The translations under genes were made by a program, and so were the position numbers. From Citrobacter amalonaticus (GTDB lineage: Bacteria > Pseudomonadota > Gammaproteobacteria > Enterobacterales > Enterobacteriaceae): a stretch of DNA of 64,000 bases. Of the stretch, positions 11,169-20,857 are shown in pieces. The stretch spans positions 3,286,001 to 3,350,000 of the forward strand of contig NZ_AP024585.1 in the NCBI RefSeq assembly GCF_018323885.1, given 5' to 3'. The notes under the pieces are model-generated. The model did no database searches. It was not told the DNA's origin and saw only the letters and a program-made list of their open reading frames with translations. Numbering within the stretch: position 1 is the stretch's first letter; the number at the start of each line of letters is the position of its first letter.

Positions 11169-11244
11169 GGGTGATTAGCTCAGCTGGGAGAGCACCTCCC
11201 TTACAAGGAGGGGGTCGGCGGTTCGATCCCGTCATCACCCACCA
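11169..11244 (+). tRNA. valY: tRNA-Val(TAC)
   Basis: Third identical copy, 41 bases after the second. Only four bases separate its CCA from the tRNA-Lys. Confidence 0.96.
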
Positions 11245-11248
11245 CTTC

Positions 11249-11324
11249 GGGTCGTTAGCTCAGTTGGTAGAGCAGTTGACTTTTAATCAATTGGTCGCAG
11301 GTTCGAATCCTGCACGACCCACCA
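11249..11324 (+). tRNA. lysV: tRNA-Lys(TTT)
   Basis: 76 nt, GGGTCGTTAGCTCAGTTGG start, anticodon loop CTTTTAA (TTT), encoded CCA. Last gene of the Val-Val-Val-Lys operon. In E. coli K-12 xapR follows directly; here the Rhs island begins after its terminator. Confidence 0.96.
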
Positions 11325-11330
11325 ATGTAG

Positions 11331-11356
11331 AAAGGCGCCCTAAAGGCGCCTTTTTG
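11331..11356 (+). terminator. Terminator of the tRNA operon
   Basis: AAAGGCGCC (11331-11339) pairs with GGCGCCTTT (11345-11353) around a five-base loop, followed by TT. Marks the end of the conserved backbone before the island. Confidence 0.88.
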
Positions 11357-11679
11357 CTATGTACTGTTTGTCAGATTCGAGCCTGTACCGAGTCTGGGGA
11401 ATTTCATGCCAAATCAAGCACGCTGTAAATATTAAAAATAATATAAATTCAGAATAAAAATAAATAGCGCAAAATATAGCCCGTTTCGGGAAAATACTTT
11501 CCCCGTCTGTCCATTCCATTGATATCCATCAAAAAAAACAGCCCCGAAAGAGAGTATTCCGTTTCATACAATAACAGTAGTTATTATTCTGTTCGGTATT
11601 GTGTCGTCAGGTTCGCTTTATCCTCCGCCGCACTATCGGTTCCCGCAGGATACTTTTATCTGCATCAGGGGAGGTCGTT
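11357..11679 (+). other. Intergenic region upstream of vgrG
   Basis: About 320 bases without a convincing gene, strongly AT-rich between 11420 and 11600, ending in an AGGGGAGG ribosome site at 11667-11674. The AT-rich part probably holds the vgrG promoter and may bind H-NS. A partial resemblance to a tRNA 3' end at 11375-11390 is not strong enough to call an attachment site. Confidence 0.4.
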
Positions 11680-13794
11680 GTGTCTTTGAAAGGACTGCGT
11701 TTTACGCTGGACGTGGCCGGGCTGGGGCAAAAAACCTTCGCCGTGGTGAATTTTGTGTTAAGGCAGCGCCACTCATTTCCGTTTGTGCTGGATATTGATG
11801 TTGCCAGCGATTCTTTCGGAGAGACCGCAGAAAAGCTACTGGAGAAAAATGCCACCCTGACTATCTGGCAGGGCAATACTCCTCAGCGCTATGTCAGCGG
11901 TATCGTTACCCGGTTTGGGATGAAAGAGTACAACGGCTGGCAGATGTGCTACAGCCTAACCATCACTCCTCCCCTCTGGCGCAGCGGTCTGCGCCAGAAT
12001 TTTCGCATCTTCCAGCAACAGGACATTCAGACCATTTCCGCCACCCTGCTGGAGGAGAACGGCATTACTGACTGGAAGCCCTGGTTTTATGAAGACCACC
12101 CGGCGCGAGAATTCTGCGTTCAGTATGGTGAGACGGACCTTACGTTTCTTACCAGGCTGTGGTCAGAGGAAGGTATTTTCTTTTTTGATCGTTTTGCTGC
12201 TGACAGCCCGGCGCAGACACTGACACTATGCGATAACGTTGCCGGATTATCCGATGCCGGTGAACTGCCATTCAATCCAAACTGTTCATTAGAAATTACC
12301 ATTCCGAGTGTCAGTACCTTCAGTTACCAGGCTCAAATCCGCCCCTATTCCGTAGAAACTCAGGACTACACCTTTAAAATGCCGAAGTGGCCCGGGTATT
12401 ACGGACATTCTGGTGAAAATCTGAACGGACAGAGGAAGCAGTATGAAGTCTTTGACTGGCCGGGGCGTTTTAAGGATGAACAACACGGGCAGGATTTCGC
12501 CCGCTACCAGATAGAGGGCTGGCGTAACAATGCGGAAACCGCCGCCTGTATCAGCAACTCTCCCCTACTGTGGCCGGGCACAACCTTCTCACTTACCGGG
12601 CATCCGGTAAACACGCTTAACCAAAAATGGCAGGTTGTCAGCAGCGTTCTGACGGGAAAACAGCCACAGGCGATGAAAGGCGGACAGGGTATGGGCACCA
12701 CGCTGAATAATCAGTTTGAAGTGATCCCCGCCGACAGAACCTGGCGACCGCAGCCGTTGATAAAGCCAAAAGTGGATGGTCCACAAAATGCCATTGTCAC
12801 TGGGCCGTCGGGCGAAGAAATCTTCTGCGATGAGCATGGTCGTGTGCGGGTGCGCTTTCACTGGGACCGTTATCATAAAAGCAATGAGGATAGTTCCTGC
12901 TGGATACGGGTGTCGCAGGCGTGGGCGGGTGCCGGGTTCGGCAATCTGGCCATTCCGCGCGTGGGTCAGGAGGTCATCGTGGACTTCCTCAATGGCGACC
13001 CAGACCAGCCCATCATTATGGGGCGTACCTATCACGACGATAACCGCTCCCCCGGCAGCCTGCCCGGCACGAAAACACAGATGACCATTCGCTCAAAAAC
13101 CTATAAGGGCGGCGGGTTTAATGAACTGCGTTTTGAGGATGCGACCGGGCAGGAGCAGGTGTATATCCATGCGCAGAAAGACATGGACACCGATGTACTG
13201 AATAACCGTACCACTGACGTGACGGCAAACCACCGGGAAACGATCGGCGGTAATCAGCTTATCACCGTGAAGCAAAACCAGATACAGACAGTGTTGCAGA
13301 ACCAGAAAGAGACCGTGGGCCAGAATCAGAGTGTCACCGTGGGCATGAATCAGGCGGAAACGGTGGGGATTGTCCGCGCCCTGAGCGTGGGGGTGGCATA
13401 CCAGACTACGGTGGGTGGAGTGATGAACACCTCGGTGGCGCTGATGCAGTCCTCACAGGTCGGTATTCAGAAATCCCTGCTGGTTGGCAAAGGGTATGAC
13501 GTCAGCGTGGGGGAAAACGTCAGCTTCACGGTAGGCAAAACCCGGACAGAAAGCGCCGGAAAGGTGGCGGTGTACTCTGCCGGAGAACATCTGGAGTTGC
13601 GTTGTGGACAGGCGCGCCTGGTGCTGACGCAGGACGGCAAAATCTTCCTTAACGGCACGGCTATTAATCTTCAGGGCGTGCAAACACTCAGTGGCGACGC
13701 GCTGATGATTAACTGGAACTGCGGCGCAGCGGAAGACCCGCCGAAGGTGCCGGAAGAAAGCAGCAGTCAGCCGCCGGATATGCGTAAGTACTGA
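11680..13794 (+). CDS. vgrG: Type VI secretion spike protein VgrG (TssI)
   Basis: Trimeric spike tip of the type VI secretion system, which would carry the PAAR-Rhs effector encoded next. The start is placed at GTG 11680 (MSLKGLRFTLDVAG), five bases after a strong AGGGGAGG; an upstream frame extension to 11599 has no ribosome site. It is about 704 residues. Order: gp27-like domain (first ~370), gp5-like OB domain with EHGRVRVRFHWDRY and SWIRVSQAWAG and DPDQPIIMGRTYHDDN, then a long beta-helix stalk with Gln/Asn/Val repeats (QNQKETVGQNQSVTVGMNQ) and a short Ser-rich end. No T6SS core genes are in the window, so the apparatus must be elsewhere. Confidence 0.92.
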   Translation: MSLKGLRFTLDVAGLGQKTFAVVNFVLRQRHSFPFVLDIDVASDSFGETAEKLLEKNATLTIWQGNTPQRYVSGIVTRFGMKEYNGWQMCYSLTITPPLWRSGLRQNFRIFQQQDIQTISATLLEENGITDWKPWFYEDHPAREFCVQYGETDLTFLTRLWSEEGIFFFDRFAADSPAQTLTLCDNVAGLSDAGELPFNPNCSLEITIPSVSTFSYQAQIRPYSVETQDYTFKMPKWPGYYGHSGENLNGQRKQYEVFDWPGRFKDEQHGQDFARYQIEGWRNNAETAACISNSPLLWPGTTFSLTGHPVNTLNQKWQVVSSVLTGKQPQAMKGGQGMGTTLNNQFEVIPADRTWRPQPLIKPKVDGPQNAIVTGPSGEEIFCDEHGRVRVRFHWDRYHKSNEDSSCWIRVSQAWAGAGFGNLAIPRVGQEVIVDFLNGDPDQPIIMGRTYHDDNRSPGSLPGTKTQMTIRSKTYKGGGFNELRFEDATGQEQVYIHAQKDMDTDVLNNRTTDVTANHRETIGGNQLITVKQNQIQTVLQNQKETVGQNQSVTVGMNQAETVGIVRALSVGVAYQTTVGGVMNTSVALMQSSQVGIQKSLLVGKGYDVSVGENVSFTVGKTRTESAGKVAVYSAGEHLELRCGQARLVLTQDGKIFLNGTAINLQGVQTLSGDALMINWNCGAAEDPPKVPEESSSQPPDMRKY

Positions 13795-13865
13795 GTCAAC
13801 GGCTGCGCATTTGCGTTTATGTAAAACGATAACAGTAAATTCAGCATTATCAGAAGGATTTGTCT

Positions 13866-16800
13866 ATGAGCGGAAAACCGGCGGCGCGTCAGGGCGACGG
13901 CACCATGAAGGGTGGCCCGATAATCCAGGGCTCTGCGGGTGTGATGATTGGCGCACCTACCGGCGTGGCCTGCTCGGTCTGCCCGGGAGGGATGACTTCC
14001 GGTAACCCGGTCAATCCGTTGCTGGGTGCAAAGGTGCAGCCCGGTGAAACCGATTTCGCCCTGCCGGGTCCGTTGCCGTTTGTGCTCTCGAGGACTTACA
14101 ACAGCTACCGGACGAAAACGCCTGCACCGGTGGGTATTTTTGGCCCCGGCTGGAAAGCCCCTTTCGACATCCGCTTACAGCTTCGCAATGAGGAACTGAT
14201 ACTCAACGACAATGGCGGACGCAGTATTCACTTTGACCCGCTGTTTCCCGGTGAAACGGCCTTCAGCCGCAGCGAGTCGCTCTGGCTGGCGCGGGGCGGC
14301 GTTCCGGCGCTGCATGAAAGCAATCCGCTGCACATACTCTGGCAGTCGTTGCCGGAAGACATCCGCACCAGTCCACATGTCTATCTGGCGACCAGCAGCG
14401 CACAGGGGCCGTGGTGGATACTCGGCTGGTCTGAGCGCGTACCGGGAGCGGATGAGGCGCTGCCCGCCCCGCTGCCGCCGTACCGGGTGCTGACCGGGCT
14501 GGCTGACCGTTTCGGGCGCACACAAACCTTTCACCGGGACGCCGACGGGGAATTTACCGGGAATATCACCGCCGTGACCGACGGCGCAGGCCGCCGCTTC
14601 CGGCTGGTACTGACCACGCAGGCACAGCGGGCGGAGGCGGCGCGTAAACAGGCGGTCTCCTCCGGCGTCAGGGCGCCGGAATACCCGCAGACGATGCCGG
14701 TCACCGGCTACGGCGCAGACCGCGGTATTCGTCTTGAGGCCGTGTGGCTGACCCACGACCCGGAATACCCGGAAAATCTTCCCGTACTGCCACAGGTCCG
14801 CTATGCGTACACCTCGCGCGGCGAGCTGTCGGCGGTGTATGACCGCAGCGATACGCCGGTGCGGGGCTTCAATTATGACGATAAACATCCGGGACGCATG
14901 ACGGCGCACCAGTACGCCGGACGGCCCCGGACCACCTACCGCTATGATGCGGCCGGTCGTGTGGTGGCGCAGCATAACCCGGCCGGGCTGAGCTACACGT
15001 ATGAATATGAGAAAAATGCCGTCACCATCACCGACAGCCTGAACCGCCGGGAGGTGCTTTACACCGAAGGCGAAGGCGGGCTGAAGCGGGTAGTGAAACA
15101 GGAACGCTCCGATGGCAGCGCCATTCACAGTGAATACGACCCGGCAGGGAGACTTATTGCACAGACCGATGCGGCGGGCCGCAAGACGGAATACCGCCTG
15201 AGTCCCGGCTCCGGCCAGTTAAAAGAAATCGTCGCGCCAGACGGCAGGCGTACTGAATTTTATTACAACAGCCAGCGCCAGTTGACGGACACCGTATACC
15301 CGGACGGCCTGCAAAGCCGGCAGGAATACGACATTCAGGGCAGACTCATCGCCGACACCCTGCGCGACGGCAGCACCACCCGCTGGTTTTATGACAACCC
15401 GCACAGCGAATACCCGTCCGCCACCGAAGATGCCACCGGCAGCCGGAAACAGATGACGTGGAGCCGCTACGGGCAGTTGCTGAGCTTCACCGACTGCTCA
15501 GGCTACCAGACCCGTTACGAATATGACCGCTTCGGTCAGGTCACTGCCCTTCATCAGGAAGAAGGCCTCAGCCAGTACCGTGCTTACGATGACCGGGGCA
15601 GACTGGTCAGCCAGAAAAATGCACAGGGCCACGAAACCCGCTATGAGTACAGCATCGCGGGCGACCTGATGGTCGTGCTCCACCCGGACGGCAGCAGGCA
15701 GACCACAGAGTATGATGCCGCTGGACACCCGGTGAGCACCACCACTGGCGGCCTGACCCGGCAGATGACCTACGATGCCGCAGGCCGTGTGACGCAACTG
15801 ACCAACGAAAACGGCAGCCACACCACTTTCACTTATGATGTGCTGGACAGGCTGGTGCAGGAAACGGGCTTTGACGGCAGGACGCAGCGTTATCAGTACG
15901 GTATTACCGGGCAGCTTATCCGCAGTGAGGACGAAAGCCTCGTCACCCTCTGGCATTACGATGCGTCAGACCGGCTGACATACCGAACGGTGAATGACGA
16001 GGAGGCAGAACGCTGGCAGTACAACGAGCACGGCTGGCTGGCCGAAGTCAGCCATCTCAGCGACGGCCACCGCGTCGCCGTGCAGTATGAGTACGATAAA
16101 CAGGGACGGATGAACCTTGAACGCCAGACAGTGCAGCATCCCGAAACGGGAGAGCTGCTGTGGCAGCACGAAACCCGGCACGATTACAGCGATAAGGGAC
16201 TGCCGGACCGCGTGACACCGGACGCCCTTCCCCCGGTAGAATGGCTCACTTACGGCAGCGGTTATCTGACCGGCATGAAGCCCGGCGACACGCCGCTGGT
16301 TGAGTTCACCCGCGACCGCCTGCACCGGGAAACGCAGCGCCGCTTCGGCGAATACGACCTGACCACGGTATACACCCCGGCCGGTCAGCTACAGCGCCAT
16401 CACCTCAGCATTCTTCAGCTTAACCGCGACTACACCTGGAACAGCGGCGGGCAGCTGGTCCGCATCCGCGGGCAGCATGAGCAGCGGGATTATCAGTACG
16501 GCGACGCCGGAAGGTTGCTCTGTACACATATCACATCGCCCCACCACGACCTGGCGCAGTGGACGTTCACCGACCCGGCGGGCAACCGGACAGCGCAGCA
16601 GGATAAATACCCGATGCTGCCGGAACGCTTCCCGGATAACCGCATCACCCAGGATGTGGAGAACTTTTATCATTATGACGAACACGGCAGGCTGACAGAG
16701 AAAGACGAGCGCCGGATACGCCCGCACGGCAGCGTCGTGCATCATTACCGCTATGATAACCAGCACCGGCTGACGCACTACCGCCGGATGCAACAGGGCA

Positions 16801-18053
16801 ACGTGCTGACGGAAAGCCGTTATCTTTACGACCCGCCGGGCCGCCGCGTCAGCAAACGGGTGTGGGCATGTACGGTATTTCACGATGGCTCGTGTTCACA
16901 GCCGGCACTGCAGGAAACCGTGTGGTACGCCTGGGATGGCAACCGGCTGACCACCACGCAGACGGACAAAACACGCATCCAGACGGTGTACCTGCCGGGG
17001 AGCTTCACGCCGCTCATCCGTATTGAAACGGCAACCGGAGAACTGACCAGAGCCATCCGCCGCACGCTGGCGGAGAAATTTCAACAGGAAGCAAACGTGA
17101 CCTTCCCGCCGGAACTGGTGGCGAGGGTGGATAATCTGGAAGCGGAACTACGGCGCGGGGAACTCAGCGAAGCAAATCAACAGTGGCTGACACAGTGCGG
17201 GCTGACGCCGGAACAGATGAAAAATCAGCTGGAGCCGGAATACACGCCGGAACGCAAAATCCACCTGTACCACTGCGACCACCGGGGCCTGCCGCTGGCA
17301 CTGATTGACGTTAACGGGGCCATTGCATGGCGCGCAGAGTTTGATGAATGGGGGAATGTGCTGCGGGAAGATAACCCGCATAACCTGGAACAGCTCATCC
17401 GTCTGCCGGGGCAGCAGTGGGATAAAGAGACCGGACTGTACTATAACCGGCACCGGTATTACGACCCAGCACAGGGAAGATATATCACGCAGGATCCGAT
17501 AGGGTTGATGGGGGGATGGAATCCTTACACGTATCCGCTGAATCCTTTGTCCAAAATAGATCCATTAGGATTATCTGCGTGGAGTGATGCAAAGTCGGGA
17601 GCATGTACAGAAGGAATATGTCAGTTGTTTTCACCTTTTATCGGGCCAGAGAAATTTGATAATCAAGAAACCGCTGCTTTTGAAGCACTAAAGAAAATAA
17701 ATGGATTATCAATAGTAAATAATAGGGAATATGCAGGTATGATATGTAAGGATAATAAAGGGGAATATTTTTCCACGAAACCTAAGGAGGGTACGGATTC
17801 CAGTTCTAACTCACTGAGTAGCCCATGTCCTGCTGGTTCAGCATCCACGGGAGCCTATCATACTCATGGTGCATATAATCGGCACTATAAAAACGAAGAA
17901 TTTTCTCCTGCGGACATTAACTATTCTAAAAAACATGCCCTTAATGGGTATTTAGGTACACCAGAAGGGCGTTTTGGAAAAATGGATTCCGACGGTGAAA
18001 ATATTATATATTCTGAATCTAATGCTTTACCCACAACTTTTGATATTCGGTAG
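13866..18053 (+). CDS. rhs: PAAR-domain Rhs polymorphic toxin with C-terminal JAMM-like (DUF4329-type) domain
   Basis: Large T6SS effector of 1395 residues. The start is ATG 13866, seven bases after GAAGGA. Order: PAAR domain (residues 1-60, [21 protein letters not shown]), linker with [22 protein letters not shown], many YD repeats forming the Rhs cage (about 250-1150), and the core end [15 protein letters not shown]...DPLGL (about residue 1236), the usual self-cleavage and hypervariable junction. The last 160 residues are the tip. They contain REYAGMI (Glu1288), HTHG (His1332, His1334) and SPAD (Ser1347, Asp1350), the set of a JAMM/JAB metallopeptidase. Base composition drops sharply to AT-rich at the junction, a sign of tip exchange. 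The tip's target is unknown. Confidence 0.9.
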   Translation: MSGKPAARQGDGTMKGGPIIQGSAGVMIGAPTGVACSVCPGGMTSGNPVNPLLGAKVQPGETDFALPGPLPFVLSRTYNSYRTKTPAPVGIFGPGWKAPFDIRLQLRNEELILNDNGGRSIHFDPLFPGETAFSRSESLWLARGGVPALHESNPLHILWQSLPEDIRTSPHVYLATSSAQGPWWILGWSERVPGADEALPAPLPPYRVLTGLADRFGRTQTFHRDADGEFTGNITAVTDGAGRRFRLVLTTQAQRAEAARKQAVSSGVRAPEYPQTMPVTGYGADRGIRLEAVWLTHDPEYPENLPVLPQVRYAYTSRGELSAVYDRSDTPVRGFNYDDKHPGRMTAHQYAGRPRTTYRYDAAGRVVAQHNPAGLSYTYEYEKNAVTITDSLNRREVLYTEGEGGLKRVVKQERSDGSAIHSEYDPAGRLIAQTDAAGRKTEYRLSPGSGQLKEIVAPDGRRTEFYYNSQRQLTDTVYPDGLQSRQEYDIQGRLIADTLRDGSTTRWFYDNPHSEYPSATEDATGSRKQMTWSRYGQLLSFTDCSGYQTRYEYDRFGQVTALHQEEGLSQYRAYDDRGRLVSQKNAQGHETRYEYSIAGDLMVVLHPDGSRQTTEYDAAGHPVSTTTGGLTRQMTYDAAGRVTQLTNENGSHTTFTYDVLDRLVQETGFDGRTQRYQYGITGQLIRSEDESLVTLWHYDASDRLTYRTVNDEEAERWQYNEHGWLAEVSHLSDGHRVAVQYEYDKQGRMNLERQTVQHPETGELLWQHETRHDYSDKGLPDRVTPDALPPVEWLTYGSGYLTGMKPGDTPLVEFTRDRLHRETQRRFGEYDLTTVYTPAGQLQRHHLSILQLNRDYTWNSGGQLVRIRGQHEQRDYQYGDAGRLLCTHITSPHHDLAQWTFTDPAGNRTAQQDKYPMLPERFPDNRITQDVENFYHYDEHGRLTEKDERRIRPHGSVVHHYRYDNQHRLTHYRRMQQGNVLTESRYLYDPPGRRVSKRVWACTVFHDGSCSQPALQETVWYAWDGNRLTTTQTDKTRIQTVYLPGSFTPLIRIETATGELTRAIRRTLAEKFQQEANVTFPPELVARVDNLEAELRRGELSEANQQWLTQCGLTPEQMKNQLEPEYTPERKIHLYHCDHRGLPLALIDVNGAIAWRAEFDEWGNVLREDNPHNLEQLIRLPGQQWDKETGLYYNRHRYYDPAQGRYITQDPIGLMGGWNPYTYPLNPLSKIDPLGLSAWSDAKSGACTEGICQLFSPFIGPEKFDNQETAAFEALKKINGLSIVNNREYAGMICKDNKGEYFSTKPKEGTDSSSNSLSSPCPAGSASTGAYHTHGAYNRHYKNEEFSPADINYSKKHALNGYLGTPEGRFGKMDSDGENIIYSESNALPTTFDIR
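17232..17573 (+). repeat. Rhs core 3' repeat, copy A (inside rhs)
   Basis: The GC-rich end of the Rhs core, from [20 protein letters not shown] to DPLGL. Partial copies occur at 18420-18760 and 19751-19993. It is the natural site for recombination that swaps toxin tips. Confidence 0.85.
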
Positions 18054-18062
18054 GTGTAAACC

Positions 18063-18365
18063 GTGAAGAACTCATTTATATCACTTGCTTGGATATTGTT
18101 TGCAATATCACACTCAGCATTTGGAAGAGAAAATTCAGTGGATTTTTTAGTAAATAGCCGTGAAATGGCTTTGGAACTATCATATGTTTATGTTAAATAT
18201 ATATATGGAAAAGAAAAGGCGGAATTTCAAAAGCCATATAGTATCACAGATGACAATGCTTATTGGAAGATAGAGGGAAAACAACCGGAGACGTTAGGGG
18301 GGAATTTTACAATACTAATAGCGAAAAAAGATGGTCAGGTGTTAAATGTAATACACACAAAATAA
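18063..18365 (+). CDS. Exported NTF2-like immunity protein
   Basis: 100-residue protein that starts nine bases after the rhs stop. It has a clear signal peptide (MKNSFISLAWILFAISHSAFG) and a small domain ending in YWKIEG...GGNFTILIAKKDGQVLNVIHTK, which resembles the NTF2-fold immunity families found beside Rhs toxins. By position it is the cognate immunity protein of the JAMM-like tip. The signal peptide implies protection in the periplasm. AT-rich like the toxin tip. Family assignment is by pattern memory. Confidence 0.65.
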   Translation: MKNSFISLAWILFAISHSAFGRENSVDFLVNSREMALELSYVYVKYIYGKEKAEFQKPYSITDDNAYWKIEGKQPETLGGNFTILIAKKDGQVLNVIHTK

Positions 18366-18419
18366 TCTACTGTGCATATATTCGAATATTTTACTAGGGT
18401 GTATCTCTTAACCCGAATA

Positions 18420-18760
18420 GAACCGGAATATATACCGGAGAGAAAAATCCACCTGTACCACTGCGACCACCGGGGGCTGCCGCTGGTGCTGATTGACATT
18501 AACGGACGGGTTGCGTGGCGCGCAGAGTTTGACGAATGGGAAATGTGCTGCGGGAAGATAACCCGCATAACCTGGAACAGCTCATCCGTCTGCCGGGACA
18601 GCAATGGGATAAAGAAACGGGGTTGTACTATAACCGGCACCGGTATTACGACCCTGAGCAGGGAAGATATATCACGCAGGATCCGATTGGATTAATGGGA
18701 GGTTGGAATTTGTATCAATATCCGCTGGATCCGATACAAATAATAGATCCTTTAGGGTTA
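18420..18760 (+). repeat. Rhs core 3' repeat, copy B (orphan, frameshifted)
   Basis: Closely similar to copy A from [19 protein letters not shown] to DPLGL. At 18535-18542 it reads GAATGGGAAATG where copy A has GAATGGGGGAATG, one base fewer, so the 5' part and the 3' part are in different frames. Confidence 0.85.
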
Positions 18761-19216
18761 TCTGGCTGGGATGGATTAGGCAATTGGCTCAGCCAGCCAG
18801 GTATGAAAGAGGCTTATAATCATGCAGCAGGTGAAGCCGAAGGTCCAATTGCAAAACCTATATCCGAATGGGAATTTTCCGAATGGAATGTGGTTAAAGG
18901 AAGTAATCATCTCGGGACTAATTATATAAATGTGTATGCAATGTGTAAGGATCAATTTGATAACACAAAGTCTGTTGCTGCAAAAGTTTTTCAAACCGGT
19001 TTGTTTCCGTTGAATGAAATTGAAGCAGGGAAAGGGATACCTGACCCTAGCGAAAATATTGGAAGTAAATCAGCTCCTGTAAACACCGCTGCAGATTGCA
19101 TTGAGAATCTCGTAAAAGCTCATTCAAGGGCATTAACGTGCGGTTCAAAAAATGGTTATGAATGCTTCATGGATACAGTTGCGACCCCAGAGTTAGGGAA
19201 TAAATTATGCGGATAG
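18536..19216 (+). CDS. Orphan Rhs tip 1 (core remnant plus unknown toxin domain)
   Basis: 226-residue reading frame from an ATG created at the frameshift in copy B. The first 75 residues are the Rhs core end ([20 protein letters not shown]...[15 protein letters not shown]...DPLGL). The remaining 150 residues (from [29 protein letters not shown]) are not recognised. They contain several Cys ([30 protein letters not shown]), which would suit a disulfide-bonded protein. There is no good ribosome site, so it is probably silent unless recombined onto the full rhs. A small membrane protein follows, as expected of a toxin-immunity pair. Confidence 0.65.
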   Translation: MGNVLREDNPHNLEQLIRLPGQQWDKETGLYYNRHRYYDPEQGRYITQDPIGLMGGWNLYQYPLDPIQIIDPLGLSGWDGLGNWLSQPGMKEAYNHAAGEAEGPIAKPISEWEFSEWNVVKGSNHLGTNYINVYAMCKDQFDNTKSVAAKVFQTGLFPLNEIEAGKGIPDPSENIGSKSAPVNTAADCIENLVKAHSRALTCGSKNGYECFMDTVATPELGNKLCG

Positions 19217-19232
19217 ACTGAGTAAAACCATA

Positions 19233-19651
19233 ATGAATAAATATATAAACAAGATTTCTGAATTGCCATCACGAATAGGATTGACACTTTCTTATATCAT
19301 ATGTATAAATCTAATTGCATTTATGAGGAACTCTTTTAGAATTATTATGTGGTATATTTTTAATGATTCTTTCCAAAACATCTGGCTAATAAAAATTTCA
19401 AATGCAATAGCTTACTCCATGTTATTTTGGTGTGGTTGCATTGCTGGCCATTTAATACAAAAAAAAGTATATTTCATTCTTCATTAGTCGTAGCTTTAGG
19501 TGTTATGTATACTTTTTTACTTTCAGGCGTAGGACCAAATGACTATATTTTGCTTCTTGAAGGCATATCAACTGGCGCTGCTTTAGGTGGGATTGGAGGA
19601 GGATGCTCACTAATAGTAAGAAAACTTCGACATTCGAAAAGTAAGAAATGA
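19233..19651 (+). pseudogene. Four-helix membrane protein, probable immunity protein for tip 1, frameshifted at an A8 run
   Basis: The first frame (19233-19487, 84 residues) carries two hydrophobic segments and stops soon after a run of eight A at 19459-19466. The -1 frame continues to 19651 with two more hydrophobic segments (SSLVVALGVMYTFLLSGVG and GAALGGIGGGCSLIV) and a basic tail. Joined, they make a plausible 139-residue four-helix membrane protein. In the first frame the run reads A-AAA-AAA-G, a known -1 slippery form, so slippage is an alternative to simple mutation. Position directly after the orphan tip suggests immunity. Confidence 0.55.
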
Positions 19652-19750
19652 GGATAAAGAAAGTCCAGGCTGATTGTTCAAATTGGCCTGGCAGAGTTAA
19701 GTTAGTAAAAAACTCCACTGCGCCTATAGGGAAGTGCAGCTAATCATTCG

Positions 19751-19993
19751 TTCGCAGAATTTGATGAGCGTGGGAACCTATTGCTAAAAGATAACCCGCA
19801 GAACCTGGAATAGCTTATTCGCCTGCCGGAGCAACAATACGATGAAGAGACGGGGCTGTACTATAATCGGCACCGGTACTACGACCCTGCACAGGGAAGG
19901 TATATCACGCAGGATCCGATTGGATTGCAGGGAGGGTGGAACCTTTATAAATATCCGCTGAATCCAGTATTAGTTATAGATCCCTATGGGTTA
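19751..19993 (+). repeat. Rhs core 3' repeat, copy C (orphan, nonsense codon)
   Basis: Shorter and more diverged copy of the Rhs core end. The conserved LEQLIRLP is LE-stop-LIRLP here (TAG at about 19816). From that point to DPYGL (19993) the frame is open and continues into orphan tip 2. Confidence 0.8.
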
Positions 19994-20446
19994 AATAACC
20001 TGGATTTTATTGTTAATAATAATGGGATAGGTCATGTTGGTTTGCATATGGGAAGTGGTGATAACGAGTTATTATATGATACTGGTGGATCTTATATGAC
20101 CCCCGAAGGAATACCATCGGGAAGTGGTGGTACTTTCTCGGGAAGTGACGCTAATTTGAATAATTTTTTAAAATATCAATTTGAAGATGGTTCGGATGTG
20201 AACGTTTATAGTTTCGAAATAACTCCAGATGAGGACAGGAAAATTAGAGAGGCTATAGATGAACAAGGTGGATGTTCACCATTTTTTTGTGCATCATGTT
20301 CCAGTAGTGTTTTAAATGGCATTGGCCCTTTTAAAAATCTGGGAAAAATTCAGACGCCGTGGGGAATGAAAGATGCTATGTCAAATATCCGTTACCCTAA
20401 GCCAAATAAACCATGGGGTTCATGGTTTATAACTCCAGCATATTAG
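19925..20446 (+). CDS. Orphan Rhs tip 2 (core remnant plus putative permuted NlpC/P60-like toxin domain)
   Basis: A frame open from the TAG near 19816; the TTG at 19925 gives 173 residues but no good start is evident. After [11 protein letters not shown]...DPYGL comes a 150-residue domain with [20 protein letters not shown] and, later, [15 protein letters not shown]. An early His in a GHVGL-type strand followed by a late Cys heading a helix is the order of circularly permuted papain/NlpC-P60 enzymes; this is inference from pattern only. Followed closely by a membrane protein that may be its immunity partner. Confidence 0.6.
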   Translation: MQGGWNLYKYPLNPVLVIDPYGLNNLDFIVNNNGIGHVGLHMGSGDNELLYDTGGSYMTPEGIPSGSGGTFSGSDANLNNFLKYQFEDGSDVNVYSFEITPDEDRKIREAIDEQGGCSPFFCASCSSSVLNGIGPFKNLGKIQTPWGMKDAMSNIRYPKPNKPWGSWFITPAY

Positions 20447-20458
20447 TCGGTGTTAATT

Positions 20459-20857
20459 ATGAGAATAGCACGCCTATCTCTACCTATTTTCTCAATAATT
20501 ATTCATTTCTTTATTGTGAAGACATATGTGTTTAAAACATTAAATCATTACACTTACGATTACTTGACGGTTTTTTATGTTTTGTTTTTGATTTCTGGAA
20601 TTGTGTCCTTTTTGAAGAAAACTATTTTCATGGATGCGGTTTTCTGTGTTATCACCCCTTATATTTCATCAGTGATAAGTTTTTTTTATGTTTCTATAAA
20701 AACATCACCTCATGTTGTAATAAATGATTTGTGGTCGAGTATTATAATTGGTTCATTATTGCCATATATTGCATTCTATGCTTGGTTTTTGTCGGCAGTC
20801 TTGATTGTTGAGCGGTTGGGAATATACTGTCTGTGCAAATTTATTAAAAATTCCTGA
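20459..20857 (+). CDS. Small four-helix membrane protein, probable immunity protein for tip 2
   Basis: About 132 residues with four hydrophobic segments (LPIFSIIIHFFIV, LTVFYVLFLISGIV, VFCVITPYISSVISFFYV, LLPYIAFYAWFLSAVLIV) and a basic end. Start ATG 20459 has GGTG six bases before it; GTG 20450 in the same frame is possible. Very AT-rich. It begins about a dozen bases after orphan tip 2, so an inner-membrane immunity role is inferred. No family recognised. Confidence 0.6.
   Translation: MRIARLSLPIFSIIIHFFIVKTYVFKTLNHYTYDYLTVFYVLFLISGIVSFLKKTIFMDAVFCVITPYISSVISFFYVSIKTSPHVVINDLWSSIIIGSLLPYIAFYAWFLSAVLIVERLGIYCLCKFIKNS

Noticed and set aside
10931..11244. Three near-identical 76-base units looking like a short tandem repeat or CRISPR-like array
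   Set aside because: They are three complete tRNA-Val genes with CCA ends; the spacers are short and unrelated to CRISPR.
11371..11396. Possible degenerate tRNA 3' end (ATTCGAGCCTG) after the tRNA-Lys terminator as an attachment-site remnant
   Set aside because: Only a short imperfect match, and no partner repeat was seen at the right edge of the island.
14175..15128. 317-residue open frame antisense to rhs
   Set aside because: Arg/Ala-rich shadow of the Rhs core; no independent evidence.
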